Origin: an uncultured Thermoleophilia bacterium
Lineage (GTDB): Bacteria > Actinomycetota > Thermoleophilia > UBA2241
Direction of reading: 5' to 3'
Assembly (NCBI GenBank): GCA_903927755.1
Contig: CAIYOD010000076.1
Span: forward strand, 1-55,862
Length of the DNA: 55,862 nucleotides
Below, in pieces: positions 33,897 to 44,400 of the stretch. How positions within the stretch are numbered: the stretch's first letter is position 1; each line of letters begins with the position of its first letter. The notes below the pieces were generated by a model. That model did no database searches, was not told the DNA's origin, and was given only the letters and a program-made list of their open reading frames with translations. The position numbers and the translations under genes were made by a program.

Positions 33897-35666
33897 ATGC
33901 GCGAGTCTGTAGCGATGCCTACTAGGCGGAGGATCCGACGTCGGGCTCTTCACGTCGTCGGCCTGGCCGCACTTGTGTTTGGCGCCTTGTTGCCCGCCAG
34001 CGCATCGGCCTTCAACTCCAGTGGTGACGGGTGGAACCTGCAGGACCCGGGGATGGGGATTGATCTCCACGCGGTGGATTTCGCCGACATCAACCATGGA
34101 TGGGCGGCCGGGACCGACTCCACGGGCGCCGGCCTCGTGCTTGCGACTGCGGACGGCGGCACCACCTGGAGCAAGCAGGATGTTGGCACGGTTGTCGACT
34201 TCACCAGCGTGAGCGCCCCGGATGCAGCCCATGCCTGGGTGGCGGGATACGCCAATCCGAGGACAGGGAACTCCACCATCGTCGCGACCACTGACGGCGG
34301 TGCCACGTGGAACTCCCAAGACAGCGGCGCCACGACGATGCTCCGGGACGTTCACTTGGCGGACAGCCTGCATGGTTGGCTACTGGACATCGGCACCATC
34401 CTTCACACGGACGACGGCGGCGCCACGTGGTCGAAGCAATCGAAAACGTTCACGTGGTGCGTCGCCGTTGACTCCGTTGGCTCCCTACGCGCCTGGGCCG
34501 TCGGCCTCGACGGCACCATCCTCGTCACCGCTGACGGCGGGACCACTTGGACCCCGCAGACTTCCGGAACGGCCGCGGACCTGATGGCCGTGTCATTCGC
34601 CGACGCCCTTCACGGCTGGGTGGCGGGCTATGGCGGGACGATCCTCGCCACCACAGACGGCGGCCTCACCTGGACGGACCAGAGCTTGGCGACGACGGTG
34701 CCGATTGTCTCGTCGGTTTCCGCGCCGGACGCGTCGCATTGCTGGGTGGCTTGCTCGAACGGCACCCTCCTGGCCACGAGCGACGGCGGCGCGACATGGA
34801 ATTCGCAGGTCAACGGAGGCGCCAGCGAGGTTCAGGACGTCTCCTTCGCCAGCGCGACTCATGGCTGGAGCGTTGGCAGCGTCATCTTGAACACCACGAC
34901 TGGCGGCCTCGTGCCGGCCCCGACGATCTCCGGTCTCTCCATGACGTCGGGACCGGTGGGCGGCAGCGTAGTCCTGAATGGCGCCAACTTCACACGTACC
35001 ACTGCGGTCAGTTTCCACGGCACAGCCGCGAGCTTCACCGTCGACTCGAACACCCATGTCACGGCCGTCGTGCCTCCTGGCGCGACCAGCGGCGCGATAA
35101 CCGTGACGACGCCTGGCGGATCAGCTGCCAGCAGCGATTTCACCGTCATCCATGCACCGTCAGTCAGAGGCTTCACCCCGTCCTCGGGCGCGGTGGGAGC
35201 GAGCGTGACCCTGACTGGCGCCGACCTGAGCGGGGCGACCTCGGTCAGGTTCCATGGCGCGCTCGCATCCTTCACCGTCATTTCCGCCACGCAGATCGTC
35301 ACCACCGTGCCGGCGAACGGCACCACCGGAGCGGTGGCGGTGACCACGCCGGGTGGAGTAGCCACGAGCGCATCGAGCTTCACGGTGATTTCGGCACCTT
35401 CTCCGGCCACGCCCGCCATCACTAAGCTCTCGCCAACGTCCGGCAAGCGCGGCCTCACGGTCACGATCACCGGCAAGAACTTCGGCAAGAAGTCCTCGAC
35501 CAGCTACGTGAAGTTCGGCGCCGCGAAGTGCGCCAAGTACCTCTCCTGGAGCGCCACTCGCATCAAGTGCAAGGTGCCGGCTAAGACTGACTTCGGCAAG
35601 GTCAGGGTGAAGGTCGTGACCTCGGCGGGTGCGAGCAAGTCGAAGGCGTTCACGGTAAAGCGGTAG
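33897..35666 (+). CDS. Secreted Ycf48/BNR-type propeller protein with three IPT/TIG domains
   Basis: From ATG 33897, preceded by GGAGGTG, the 589-residue product has an Arg-rich start and signal peptide cleaved near 'ASASAF'. Residues about 35-330 contain six Asp-box-like motifs ('TADGGTTW', 'TTDGGATW', 'HTDDGGATW' and so on) alternating with 'HGWVAGYGGTIL', typical of Ycf48/photosystem-assembly-like or BNR propellers. Two IPT/TIG domains follow, then a third basic one, 'GKRGLTVTITGKNFGKKSS' to 'KSKAFTVKR', nearly identical to the end of the preceding large protein. It is probably exported to the surface with it. Confidence 0.85.
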   Translation: MRESVAMPTRRRIRRRALHVVGLAALVFGALLPASASAFNSSGDGWNLQDPGMGIDLHAVDFADINHGWAAGTDSTGAGLVLATADGGTTWSKQDVGTVVDFTSVSAPDAAHAWVAGYANPRTGNSTIVATTDGGATWNSQDSGATTMLRDVHLADSLHGWLLDIGTILHTDDGGATWSKQSKTFTWCVAVDSVGSLRAWAVGLDGTILVTADGGTTWTPQTSGTAADLMAVSFADALHGWVAGYGGTILATTDGGLTWTDQSLATTVPIVSSVSAPDASHCWVACSNGTLLATSDGGATWNSQVNGGASEVQDVSFASATHGWSVGSVILNTTTGGLVPAPTISGLSMTSGPVGGSVVLNGANFTRTTAVSFHGTAASFTVDSNTHVTAVVPPGATSGAITVTTPGGSAASSDFTVIHAPSVRGFTPSSGAVGASVTLTGADLSGATSVRFHGALASFTVISATQIVTTVPANGTTGAVAVTTPGGVATSASSFTVISAPSPATPAITKLSPTSGKRGLTVTITGKNFGKKSSTSYVKFGAAKCAKYLSWSATRIKCKVPAKTDFGKVRVKVVTSAGASKSKAFTVKR

Positions 35667-36313
35667 TCGGCGCTCCGTAGGCACCTTGGCCATAGTCCCG
35701 CCAGGGGCAACTCAGCCAGCCTTGTTGCGACCGCCAATGCTAGTTCCATGAGGCTAAGGATGCTGCCGCTTGGCCCCAGCTGCAGCGACCAATAGAGTCG
35801 TCGAGTTCGCCACCCTCCCTGCGCAATGGTCAGCGTGCCCCCCTGCTTCGCACGCGCACAGGCATTATCGACATCACGCAGACGAAATGACAGGGCGCGA
35901 CTGATTCGCAAAGGCAGATCGTCGACGGCAGTGCCAGCGGCGGTCGGCTGGAGCCGGGCCCTAACAGTCCGGCCGCAGAGGCATGGCCGGTCGTTGCCCG
36001 GCGAAGGACAGCTGGAGGCGCCGAATCGCGGCCCTCGCAAGAGTGACGATGGCCGTTCTCTCTGACATCTGCGAGCAGTCTGGGAGCCTTAGGCCTACGA
36101 CCCGGGCAAGATCGAGGAGCAGGCTTCGTAGGGCTCTTCATTGACGGCCCCCGCCGTTCTTGCCGACAATGGAGGCAGTGACTTGGAGGGGGCTATGGTC
36201 CACGCGAGGTGCAGTACGGCAGGAAAGGGCGCCGCCCAGCGCGCCGGCATCAGAGGCAAGGCCGTCCCCTTGGGGTACGCGGAGAGAACGCGGTCCGTCG
36301 ACAGGCGCCGCCG
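35667..36313. other. Region without a convincing gene (647 bases)
   Basis: No frame here has a ribosome site, family motif or normal composition. Frames that cross it are Arg/Ser/Pro-rich in the manner of non-coding GC-rich DNA. It may hold remains of lost genes and the promoter of the following coiled-coil gene. Confidence 0.5.
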
Positions 36314-37471
36314 ATGACTGGGGCGGACATCACGACGGACGCCTGGGCGACTGTCGAGAAGTGGCGCGCCATCGAAGTCTCCCTGGAAGCCGAGCGTCGC
36401 AGTCTCGTCGAAGCAGCGGCAACCGCCGAACGTAGTGTCGCGGAAGCGGAGGGCGCAGCCGCAGCTGCAGCCATCGAGGCGGACGAAGCAGCTGAGGCAG
36501 CTGAGGCCACTGCCGGCGCGGCTGATCACGCAGTCGAAGAGGCTCGCGCTGCGGCGGGCCGGGCCGAGGATGCCCGCATCAAAGCTGAGGAGACTGCCGC
36601 CGCCGTTGGGTCCGACTTTGTGGGCACCGATGACGCAGAGTCGGCCCAAGAACTTGAGACATCCCTGATGAAGGACCTTGCTGAGCGATGCGAGAACGCC
36701 CGCCAAGCGGCGTCTGCTTCAGTGGATGCTGCTGCCTCACTCGCTGCAGATGCGGATGGAGCCGCCCTCAACGCCGTCGCCGTCGCAGCTGTCTACGGTA
36801 CCGCCGCGGGTGAGGCTGCAGCAGCCGTCTCCCAGACTTGGAGGGCCGACATAGCGGTCGAGATCGCCGCCTGCGCAGCGAGTGAGGCAGCCCAAGCGTC
36901 AGCCAAAGTGGCCTATGAATGGGTCGAACGGGCCTATGACGACGATGATGATGACCGTCTCATTGTTGACGCTCTTAACCTCTGGAAGATTGCGGAGGAA
37001 AACGAGTTCCATGAGTCAGCAGCTGAGCTGAGCATCAAGGTGGCGGCGATAGAAAGCTTTCCGGCCCTTGCTGCCGAGCTGGCCAGATATGCCAATGCTG
37101 AAGTCGGCTTGGCCTCCCACTACGACAAGCAGCTGGACAAGGCCCAGACGGACGCGGACTTGGCAATCATGGCGCTCGATTGCCGTCGCACCGAAGCATC
37201 CGAAAGCGCCGCCCGCGCCGCCGAAGTTGCCGCCGGCGCTCTCGCGGCTGGCGCCAGCCGGCGCGAAGGCGAAGCGAAGGCCGAGACTGCGAAGGCTGAC
37301 GCTCGCGCCGCCGCGGAAATCGCCCGCCACGCTGTCGACGCCGTCCACTGCGCGGACGCTCTTTGCGCCGCCGTCGCCAAAGCTCACGAGGCCGCCCGCA
37401 TGACGGCTGCGCAACTCGCCTGCCGGGCCGATGCGAGGCGCTTGGCTGCAAACCAAGGCGGTCCTCAGTAG
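36314..37471 (+). CDS. Alanine-rich coiled-coil protein, island
   Basis: The 385-residue protein from ATG 36314 is dominated by Ala and Glu with heptad-like spacing ('AEAEGAAAAAAIEADEAAEAAEA', in part), predicted to form long helices. A less repetitive centre has 'YEWVERAYDDDDDDRLIVDALNLWKIAEENEFHE' with a run of six Asp, and another 'AELARYANAEVGLASHYDKQLDKAQ'. Four or more cysteines are scattered in the last 80 residues. There is no signal peptide or membrane helix. The frame is open upstream to 36209, and no ribosome site marks the start. It faces the defence operon (convergent) and its function is unknown. Confidence 0.6.
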   Translation: MTGADITTDAWATVEKWRAIEVSLEAERRSLVEAAATAERSVAEAEGAAAAAAIEADEAAEAAEATAGAADHAVEEARAAAGRAEDARIKAEETAAAVGSDFVGTDDAESAQELETSLMKDLAERCENARQAASASVDAAASLAADADGAALNAVAVAAVYGTAAGEAAAAVSQTWRADIAVEIAACAASEAAQASAKVAYEWVERAYDDDDDDRLIVDALNLWKIAEENEFHESAAELSIKVAAIESFPALAAELARYANAEVGLASHYDKQLDKAQTDADLAIMALDCRRTEASESAARAAEVAAGALAAGASRREGEAKAETAKADARAAAEIARHAVDAVHCADALCAAVAKAHEAARMTAAQLACRADARRLAANQGGPQ

Positions 37472-37618
37472 GCAGTCCCCCAAGCGCCAGCACTCCGGGT
37501 TCGCCGATGGGGCAGCAGGAGAACGACCACCTCGACATGGCCCTCGTGGTCAGCGAGGTCTTCGGCGACGCCACAGCATAAGTCGAGAACTTGGCATCTT
37601 CCACGCGATGCCCGTCTC

Positions 37619-38422
37619 TCAGCCCTTGGCTGTCTCCAAGGGTTCGATCATCAGGAGTACCCCCCCGTCCGGCAGCGGCCCAGCCTGCTGCATGAACTCC
37701 CCACGAAGGGATCCCAGTGCCAAATCGGAAATGCCTGCTCCGAAGCCAGATTCCCCGAGCTCCAGCGCAGGGCCAGAACGATACTTGGCATCTACCGGAA
37801 CCCATGTGCCCGGCGGTGTGGCAAGCCAGTCCACGCGCAGTGCGATGTCATCAGGCTTGCGGCGGCTCCCCTTCCAGGAGAGGCCGAGAATCGCCAACCA
37901 CTTCTGTCGTCGCATGGCACGCCACGCCACAACCTGGACAGACACAAGGAAGCGCTCCGCCAATCGAACAAGCAGAGTTGGCCCAGCGTCTTCCGGGATA
38001 TTCTCGTTTGGCAGCAGCAACTCGCCAGCGAACTCATCACAGAAGCGCTCCTCCGCCTTGCCCCCGATTCGCAGAAGCCTGGCCGGCGGCTCCAGCGAAC
38101 GATCGTAGAAGAATGTGTGACCGAGCTCGTGCGCAATGGAGAATCGCTGACGCGGCAGCGGGTCGAGCGCATTCAGCACGATCTCAAACGGATACTCGCT
38201 GTCGACTCGAGGAATCAGCGAGGCCGTGTGCATAAGCGCGCCGCTGCCCTTGTGCCGACGAACTGAACAGCTCATAGCTCGGGCGGCATCCGCCGGGTCG
38301 ATTGTCCTGTCAATTGTGCCCGGACCTAGTACATGCTCCCTGACAGATAGTGCGAGCTGATCGTGAGCATTCCAGTCAGGCGCAGTAGCCCAGTAGGCTC
38401 GCCAGTCCACGGACCTATTCAT
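37619..38422 (-). CDS. ImmA/IrrE-family zinc metallopeptidase, last gene of defence operon
   Basis: The 267-residue protein has the zinc motif in 'RFSIAHELGHTFFYDRS' (HELGH, about residues 97-101) and the third-ligand region 'EERFCDEFAGELLLP', the exact layout of the ImmA/IrrE (M78) family. ImmA-type peptidases cut XRE-type repressors of mobile elements. The N-terminus ('DPADAARAMSCSVRRH') and the C-terminal 100 residues are not recognised. It overlaps the HD gene by eight bases, so it belongs to that operon. No XRE repressor gene is found in the island. Confidence 0.87.
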   Translation of the reverse strand: MNRSVDWRAYWATAPDWNAHDQLALSVREHVLGPGTIDRTIDPADAARAMSCSVRRHKGSGALMHTASLIPRVDSEYPFEIVLNALDPLPRQRFSIAHELGHTFFYDRSLEPPARLLRIGGKAEERFCDEFAGELLLPNENIPEDAGPTLLVRLAERFLVSVQVVAWRAMRRQKWLAILGLSWKGSRRKPDDIALRVDWLATPPGTWVPVDAKYRSGPALELGESGFGAGISDLALGSLRGEFMQQAGPLPDGGVLLMIEPLETAKG

Positions 38423-40136
38423 TCTCCAGAAGAGTGTCCTGTGGCTTATCCGGAGGTGGGGTCACCTTGCGCTTCCTCTTCGGGACTGCCCCTTCGAGGA
38501 GGGACTTGAGCTCAGAGATGGGCAGCGCGGACGGCGCCCCGGCAGAGAGGCGCTTGGAGGCTGTCATCGATTCAAGCATCAACTCCCTCTCGACGTCACC
38601 CCATCCTGCGTGCTCGCGAATGAGCTCCTCCATAGCCAGTTCAAGCACGTGCGAGACCGGGTTGTCAGGAGTCTCGTCGTCCCAGTCGATGCGCAGGTTG
38701 TCCTCGACGTAGGCCTTCGCGCGCATCTGCTTGGCGTCTTCCAGCTCAGGATCGACGAAAAGCTGGATGGACCAGAGTCGCTCATGGCTCTCGTAGATCT
38801 CGTTTGCACGCTTGCCATTGAGTTCGTCCCATTCCCTAAGCTTGCAGGTGCTCTTCTTGGCCCGGACCAGCACATCCGCGGCCTTCAGACTCATTTTCGG
38901 ATTCGGCACAAGCACCAAAGCCTGCCAGTTGTTGGGCAACTCCATCAGTTCGGCCAACTTGTCCTCGACTTCCGTCCGTCCCGCCACGCCACCAAAACTC
39001 TTGTAGAGTCGATCACGATCCAGATACGTTTGACCGCTTGCCGAAATGGCGACCGGCTTATAAAGACGCCGGTCACGGACCCTCCGGGCAAGCTCGGCAA
39101 CACCGCCATCACCCTCATCAATAAGGTAGTCGAGAATGCCATCGTCCCCATACTTCCTGAACGCGGCCTCGACCTTCGGCTTACCCACACGCTCAATCAT
39201 CATGCTGACGGATTTTGCTAACATCGTATCGGCCGCTACTTTTGCGTGATGCCTTAGAGCTCGCTCCCCGAGTTCATAGCGGTAGCGAAGATACTTAAGT
39301 ACTTCGCTGATGACGTCCGCTCTCAGCCGATTCTTCTTGCTGATTCTGAGGGCCATGTGACTGGGCCAATCAGGGTCCTCTGAAGAGGTCACAAAGAAGT
39401 AGCTCAGGAATCGGGTGCCGAGCTTGCCCGGTAGACCGGTGAAGTAGTAGTCCCTCCAAAGGTAGTCGACAAGGTCAGCACAGATGGTGTTACCGACGAT
39501 ATCGCTCACAAAAGGATACCGAGACTGGAAGTCCGTCTCTTCCTTGCTCAGAATCAGGTGCCTGAGCTCATCCTTCAGCCCGTCTTGATCAAGGGCTCCT
39601 ATTGCGTCCTCATCGAAATCGGACCAGAAGGCGTCGAAGCGTTCGGCATTCCGATCATGGGGAGTCAGCAGCCCGTTGTCATCTTCGACGGTGTGGCCAT
39701 AGGGAACATGGCACATGTCGTGGAGGAGCGCGCCCAGCCGAGCCAGCACCAAAGCCTCGCAGGCCAGCCGTTCATAGTCCTCTTCTTCCCGCCACTCAAG
39801 GAAGAGGTTTCCGCCTGGACGAGGCTCAGCCGGGCTTTCGACCAGACTGTTCTCCACAAGATTGTCGAAGACGTCCTGCGCGACACGGAGAGCGCCGAGT
39901 GAGTGCTGGAATCGGGTGTGAGTCGCGCCTGGATAGACCAGATGTGTTGTCCCCAGCTGGCGCACCCTGCGTAGCCTCTGGAATGACGGCGAATCCACCA
40001 AGGTTCGCTCCAACTTCGTGAGGTAGATATCGCCGTGGATGGGGTCGGTGATCGTCTTATCAGCCTTGAGCCATTTGGGCTGCAGGCCCCACGGCTTGAG
40101 GCCAGCTGTCTTGTTCGTGAACCCCCACTTGGACAC
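38415..40136 (-). CDS. HD-domain phosphohydrolase, dNTPase/SAMHD1-like
   Basis: From GTG 40136 (AGGAG six bases upstream) the 573-residue protein begins 'KTITDPIHGDIYLTKLERTLVDSPSFQRLRRVRQLG', then 'YPGATHTRFQHSLGALRVA' and 'LGALLHDMCHVPYGHT'. The H...HD...D set of an HD domain is present, in the form found in SAMHD1 and dGTPase-like proteins. Such enzymes split dNTPs or nucleotides; in phage defence this starves replication. The C-terminal half is unassigned and charged, ending 'KRKRKVTPPPDKP'. The stop overlaps the ImmA-like gene. Confidence 0.87.
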   Translation of the reverse strand: MSKWGFTNKTAGLKPWGLQPKWLKADKTITDPIHGDIYLTKLERTLVDSPSFQRLRRVRQLGTTHLVYPGATHTRFQHSLGALRVAQDVFDNLVENSLVESPAEPRPGGNLFLEWREEEDYERLACEALVLARLGALLHDMCHVPYGHTVEDDNGLLTPHDRNAERFDAFWSDFDEDAIGALDQDGLKDELRHLILSKEETDFQSRYPFVSDIVGNTICADLVDYLWRDYYFTGLPGKLGTRFLSYFFVTSSEDPDWPSHMALRISKKNRLRADVISEVLKYLRYRYELGERALRHHAKVAADTMLAKSVSMMIERVGKPKVEAAFRKYGDDGILDYLIDEGDGGVAELARRVRDRRLYKPVAISASGQTYLDRDRLYKSFGGVAGRTEVEDKLAELMELPNNWQALVLVPNPKMSLKAADVLVRAKKSTCKLREWDELNGKRANEIYESHERLWSIQLFVDPELEDAKQMRAKAYVEDNLRIDWDDETPDNPVSHVLELAMEELIREHAGWGDVERELMLESMTASKRLSAGAPSALPISELKSLLEGAVPKRKRKVTPPPDKPQDTLLENE

Positions 40137-40300
40137 TGCTACTCCTCTCGCTGTCTCATTGCAGCCCGCGTCGCGCCACTGAGGTGCGCCTCCGCGGCGG
40201 GAGCACACGGAGCAAGCAACAGTTCGATGCAAGAAACGAAGCTCCTGCGACTAGTCACATAGGAGTCAACGCAGCGGCGAGAGCCATCGCTGCCTCCCGC

Positions 40301-41392
40301 CTACGCCTTCGTAGCGCCTGAATCTCCCGGGAGCCTCAGGACGGGCGATCGACCAATGACTTCGAGGAAGCCCTCAGCTGTGGAGCACCTCTCCGCGAGG
40401 AGGTCGACGTAGGCAGGAGCGTAGACGTAGTCGCCGTGGGCATCGTCAAAGGTGCAATACCGCTCGTCGGTCTTCGTGCGCGCCTTGCCGGTCGCGGAAC
40501 TGGGGGGCCTCACCTTCAGACGCTTCCAAGCTTGCGGAAACTCAGCACTGTGCCTGAACCGATAGGGAATCCGCTCCTCCACGCGCTCGCAGACGGCCTT
40601 GGGTCGAAGCTTGCCGAGATTAGTGACGGGGCGCTCCTTCTCCCGAAGGACGATTCTTCCCGTCTTTTCGAGAGCGCCATAGGCGCTCAGTTCCTCTGGC
40701 GTGAGGTCGTCCGCGCGCACAAAGCTCACCGCCAAGTCCGCCTGTGACTTTGGCGCCCGCTTCTGTACAAGCTCGATTCGCAACTCGAAGCGGCGGTCTT
40801 CAGCTACGGCGGGATCCAGCCCAGATCGGTAGTCGACAAAGAAGTTCTGAAGGCGCTTCGGAAGGGACTGCTGGGCGGCGACCAGGGAAGCAGCGCCCTC
40901 ACGAGTGAAGGTACTCAGCGCGACCGGAATGTGTACAAGAGCGCCAACAGAGAATCCTGGACCGAACTGATTGACCAGCTCATCTTCGTAGTTCAGCAGT
41001 AGGCTTTGCGAGAACCCAGCGGAGGCAACCATAAGTCCACTGGCGTACCGGTGCTCCACCTTGTTGCGAAGCCGCATCGTTAGCTCGAGATTGTTGCGGA
41101 CGGGGTCACTGGCGTCCGGCCATCGCTCCTTCACGCATTGCTCGAGCTCCCAAGTCTTCCTCTCGCCATCAATCTTGACGTAGCGCCGCGGGTTCTTCTT
41201 GTCTCGCCAGTAGTAACAGACACCGTCTCGTTCGAACTCCGCGTGCAGGAGATAGACCCAGGCGATATGCATGTGAACCAGATACGCCTCCAGCGGTCTG
41301 CGCCCGCCAGGACGGTTGTAGAACTCCACCGCGTTGAGGGCCTCGTCGCGAGAAGAGGCGACCATTTGCTGCCACCGAGGCGGGCGCGACAT
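40301..41392 (-). CDS. DUF3644 protein with HEPN-type RNxxxH motif
   Basis: The 363-residue protein matches DUF3644: 'SRDEALNAVEFYNRPGGRRPLEAYLVHMHIAWVYLLHAEF', followed by 'VRNNLELTMRLRNKVEHRYA'. The RNKVEH motif fits R-x4-H, the ribonuclease signature of HEPN domains. DUF3644 genes are common in defence islands. The C-terminal half is not recognised; it contains 'YRFRHSAEFPQAWKRLKVRP', a possible winged-helix-like part. It starts 32 bases after the stop of the DUF499 gene and lies in the same operon. Confidence 0.83.
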   Translation of the reverse strand: MSRPPRWQQMVASSRDEALNAVEFYNRPGGRRPLEAYLVHMHIAWVYLLHAEFERDGVCYYWRDKKNPRRYVKIDGERKTWELEQCVKERWPDASDPVRNNLELTMRLRNKVEHRYASGLMVASAGFSQSLLLNYEDELVNQFGPGFSVGALVHIPVALSTFTREGAASLVAAQQSLPKRLQNFFVDYRSGLDPAVAEDRRFELRIELVQKRAPKSQADLAVSFVRADDLTPEELSAYGALEKTGRIVLREKERPVTNLGKLRPKAVCERVEERIPYRFRHSAEFPQAWKRLKVRPPSSATGKARTKTDERYCTFDDAHGDYVYAPAYVDLLAERCSTAEGFLEVIGRSPVLRLPGDSGATKA

Positions 41393-41424
41393 CAGGCTAG
41401 ATGCTCGACTGCTGACATGCCGGG

Positions 41425-44400
41425 CTAGTCGTCTTCAAACCCGCTGGATGGGTCGAACTTCAGCGTCCTGGAGTTCTCCCCCACGGTCCGCACCGTCGCG
41501 TCGTCGAAGCCGTCAGGCAACTGCGCATGAATCTCGACGACCACCTCGACGGACGCGCCCGGTAACCTTGTCAGGTGCTGGACGATGTTCTCGGATATCT
41601 CGGCGACGTCACGGTTGAGACGTCCGGGATCCAGCGACTTCACTCCATGGAATCGACGGTTGCCCTTGGCGGGGACGGTGTCCCCTTTCGGAGTGACCCC
41701 GGTCTCTGGCTCACCGATCCCATCGCCGCCGAGGGGTGGTTGCTCACCTGGCGGCGTGAACAGTCCGCCGCGATCCTCCATCTCCTGCTCGGTCACCCGG
41801 GCCTGCTCCAGCTGTCTTGTGGCAGCCTGCGACTTCACCACCAAGCTCTCCGTGCTCAGACTGATGCCGACGCCGGCTTGGCCATGCACGAGGCCGCGGT
41901 AACGACCTTCTTCGTCGACGCCTTGGGCATAGGCGAACGTCTCCGTCGCCCAGGCCATCGAGCCAACACCCTCCTGGACCGCTTCGCACAGGACTGCGGA
42001 GTCCCTGAGCCGCGGGAGGTAGAGGTACTGGGCGAAGTCCTCCCACAATTGCCGGAGGCCGACGTGGTCGCCCCGCCACAGGGGGATGCGGTCGAGCTCA
42101 CGGCGCAGAAGGGTCGAGCCGTAGCGCGTGATGAGCGATTCGTCGCTGAGCATCTTGCGGCTGGCGCGCACGGCGAGCGCGTCTTGTCCCGTGACCCGCG
42201 TCTCCTCCCAGACCAAGGTCTTCGAGGGCTCCGGTTGTGCGGGCACCAGGAGCCAGGAGTACGTCTCGGGGATGCGCTGCGTGACGGCGTCGGCCGCCTG
42301 CGTGCGCTTCTGTTGGGCCTGCTTGAGGAAGTAGGCACTTAGGTTCAGTGTCTCGGCCTCCGCCTCTATCGAGCTCCAGGCAAGGTACTGACGGATCGCG
42401 GCCTCGAGCTCCGCCAGCCGTGTGCGGTCGGGCGCCAGGAAGAGGAGCATGTTGCGGTTCCGTCTGGGGCTGGTCCCCCGCCGCTCGAGGATGTCGGCCA
42501 CCGCCGCGTGCGCCGGGCTGCTCTCCGTCTTCGAGGAGTGGTGATACTGAGGCCCCAAGATGACCAGCCGCACGCTGTCCTCGTCAGGCACCTCCGCGCT
42601 CGTAGCCGGCGCCACCTGGAGGGCAGCGAACTCGCCGCGCGACTTCTCCTCACGCAGGCGACGGAGCAGCTCCATCTGCCATTCGTCATCAGTCACCTGC
42701 GCGGCGCGATCGCGCGCGAGCTGGAGCATGCTCGGCTGTGTGTCGAACCAGTACCGCCCCGTCTCGAGGTAGAGGTGTGAGGAGTGGTCGCTCAGGCGCC
42801 TCAGGGCGTCGCCGAACACCGCGGCGCTCTCGCCAGGCAGCACGCAGCCGAGCTTGATGTAGCGGTCGTCGATGCCCTTGTTGGGCAGCTTGAGCGTGGC
42901 CGCTGAGCCCAGGAAGACGGTTCGCGCGGCGCGCCGACAAGCGGCCAGCTTGCCGAAGTTGGGATTCCCCTGGTCGAGTCTCAAGGGCAGCGAGGTCGGC
43001 CCGTCGACGTCAGTGTCGATGACCGGCTTCCAGGCCTCTTCGAGGTAGCGACAGAGCTCAAAGGACACGGTCGAGGCGTTCAGCGGGACGCTCGCCGGCA
43101 TGATGAGTGGCGCTTGGTCACCGGCCTCCCAGAGCTCGTGGATCACGTTGGCCATAAGGCGAAGCACGCCGCGCGTGCGCTGGAACCTGGGCAGCGTTGA
43201 CCAGTCATTGTAGAGGCGATCGAAGAGCTCGGGGTGGATCGGAAAGGCGCTGATGATGCGTTTGGTGTAGGCGGCCTCGGCGCAGTCGGCCGGGAAGTCG
43301 TGCTTGTGCGTGCGGTAGAACTCGCTGAACACCTTGGCCACCGCGTCGCGCGCCTTGTAGGCCTCGTCACCCTCGAGGGGCTCGAAGAGGCGACGGCGCA
43401 CGATCTCGAAGCTCTCGTCAGCCGACGCCGGCCGCCAAGGCGACTCCATGCGACCGATGACGTTGCGTAGCCGCTCGAGCGCCGCCCGACCGCCTTCGCC
43501 GCCCACCTCGACGTCGCCCAGCGCCGACTCGCCGGCGCTCTTGCCCGCGCGTGCCGCCTCGCTGGCGGGGATGCTGATCACGACCAGCGTTCCCGGAACC
43601 GCGCGTGCGGCCTCGGTCAGCGTCTGTGCGAACGTGAAGTGCGTGTCGAAGGAACCCGCGGGCAGGCCGTCGACGCCGTACAGCTGGCGGGCGTAGGCGA
43701 CCCACTCGTCGATGAGCACCAGGCAAGGCGAGTAGCGCCGAAAGAGCTCCTCAAGGGCAGTGCCCGGGTTGGTGGCGGTCCTGTCGGCGTCGGCAACCAG
43801 CTTGTAGGCCTCCGCCCCGTCGAGCTGCCAGGCGAGCTCCCCCCAGAGCGTGCCTACTCGGGTGCCATCGTCCTTCTCATGCACCTGTCCGGGGGCGATC
43901 TTGGTACCCACCAGCACGGCGCGATGCGCTTCGGGCAGCGAGCTGGCGCCGGCGTTCTTCATGAGTGGACCGACGCCAGGCAGCTCCGTCGCCGGCGTCC
44001 CTGAGAACAGGTGGTAGAGCGCGAGCAGCGAGTGCGTCTTGCCGCCACCAAAGTTGGTCTGTAGATCGACGACAGGCACGCCGCCCGCACCGGTCATGCG
44101 CTCGATTGCCTGGGTCAAGAGCTGAGTGAGGCCGTCAGTGAGGTACGTGCGGCGGAAGAACTCCGCCGGATCGCGGTACTCATCGACGCCGCTGCCCTGG
44201 TAGACCTGGTGCAGGTCAGCGGCGAACTCGGCCTGGATGTAGCGGCCGCCGGCGACGTCGGCGTGCGGGTGCACTACCTCGCGCCACGGTTTCAGGCCAA
44301 CCGGCGTCTGCGACTCGAAGAGCGTGGCCGTGACTTCCTTTGACTTCTTGCGGGACTGATCCTCGTAGCTCAGGCGCAGGAGCTCCTGTCGCTGCGCATC

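Noticed and set aside
35504..36040. Gene on the minus strand after the Ycf48-like protein
   Set aside because: The frame runs into the shared C-terminal domain antisense, and no motif or ribosome site is seen.
37507..37581. Small gene of 24 residues between the coiled-coil gene and the ImmA-like gene
   Set aside because: It has AGGAG only inside the frame and not before the ATG, and the product is too short to judge.
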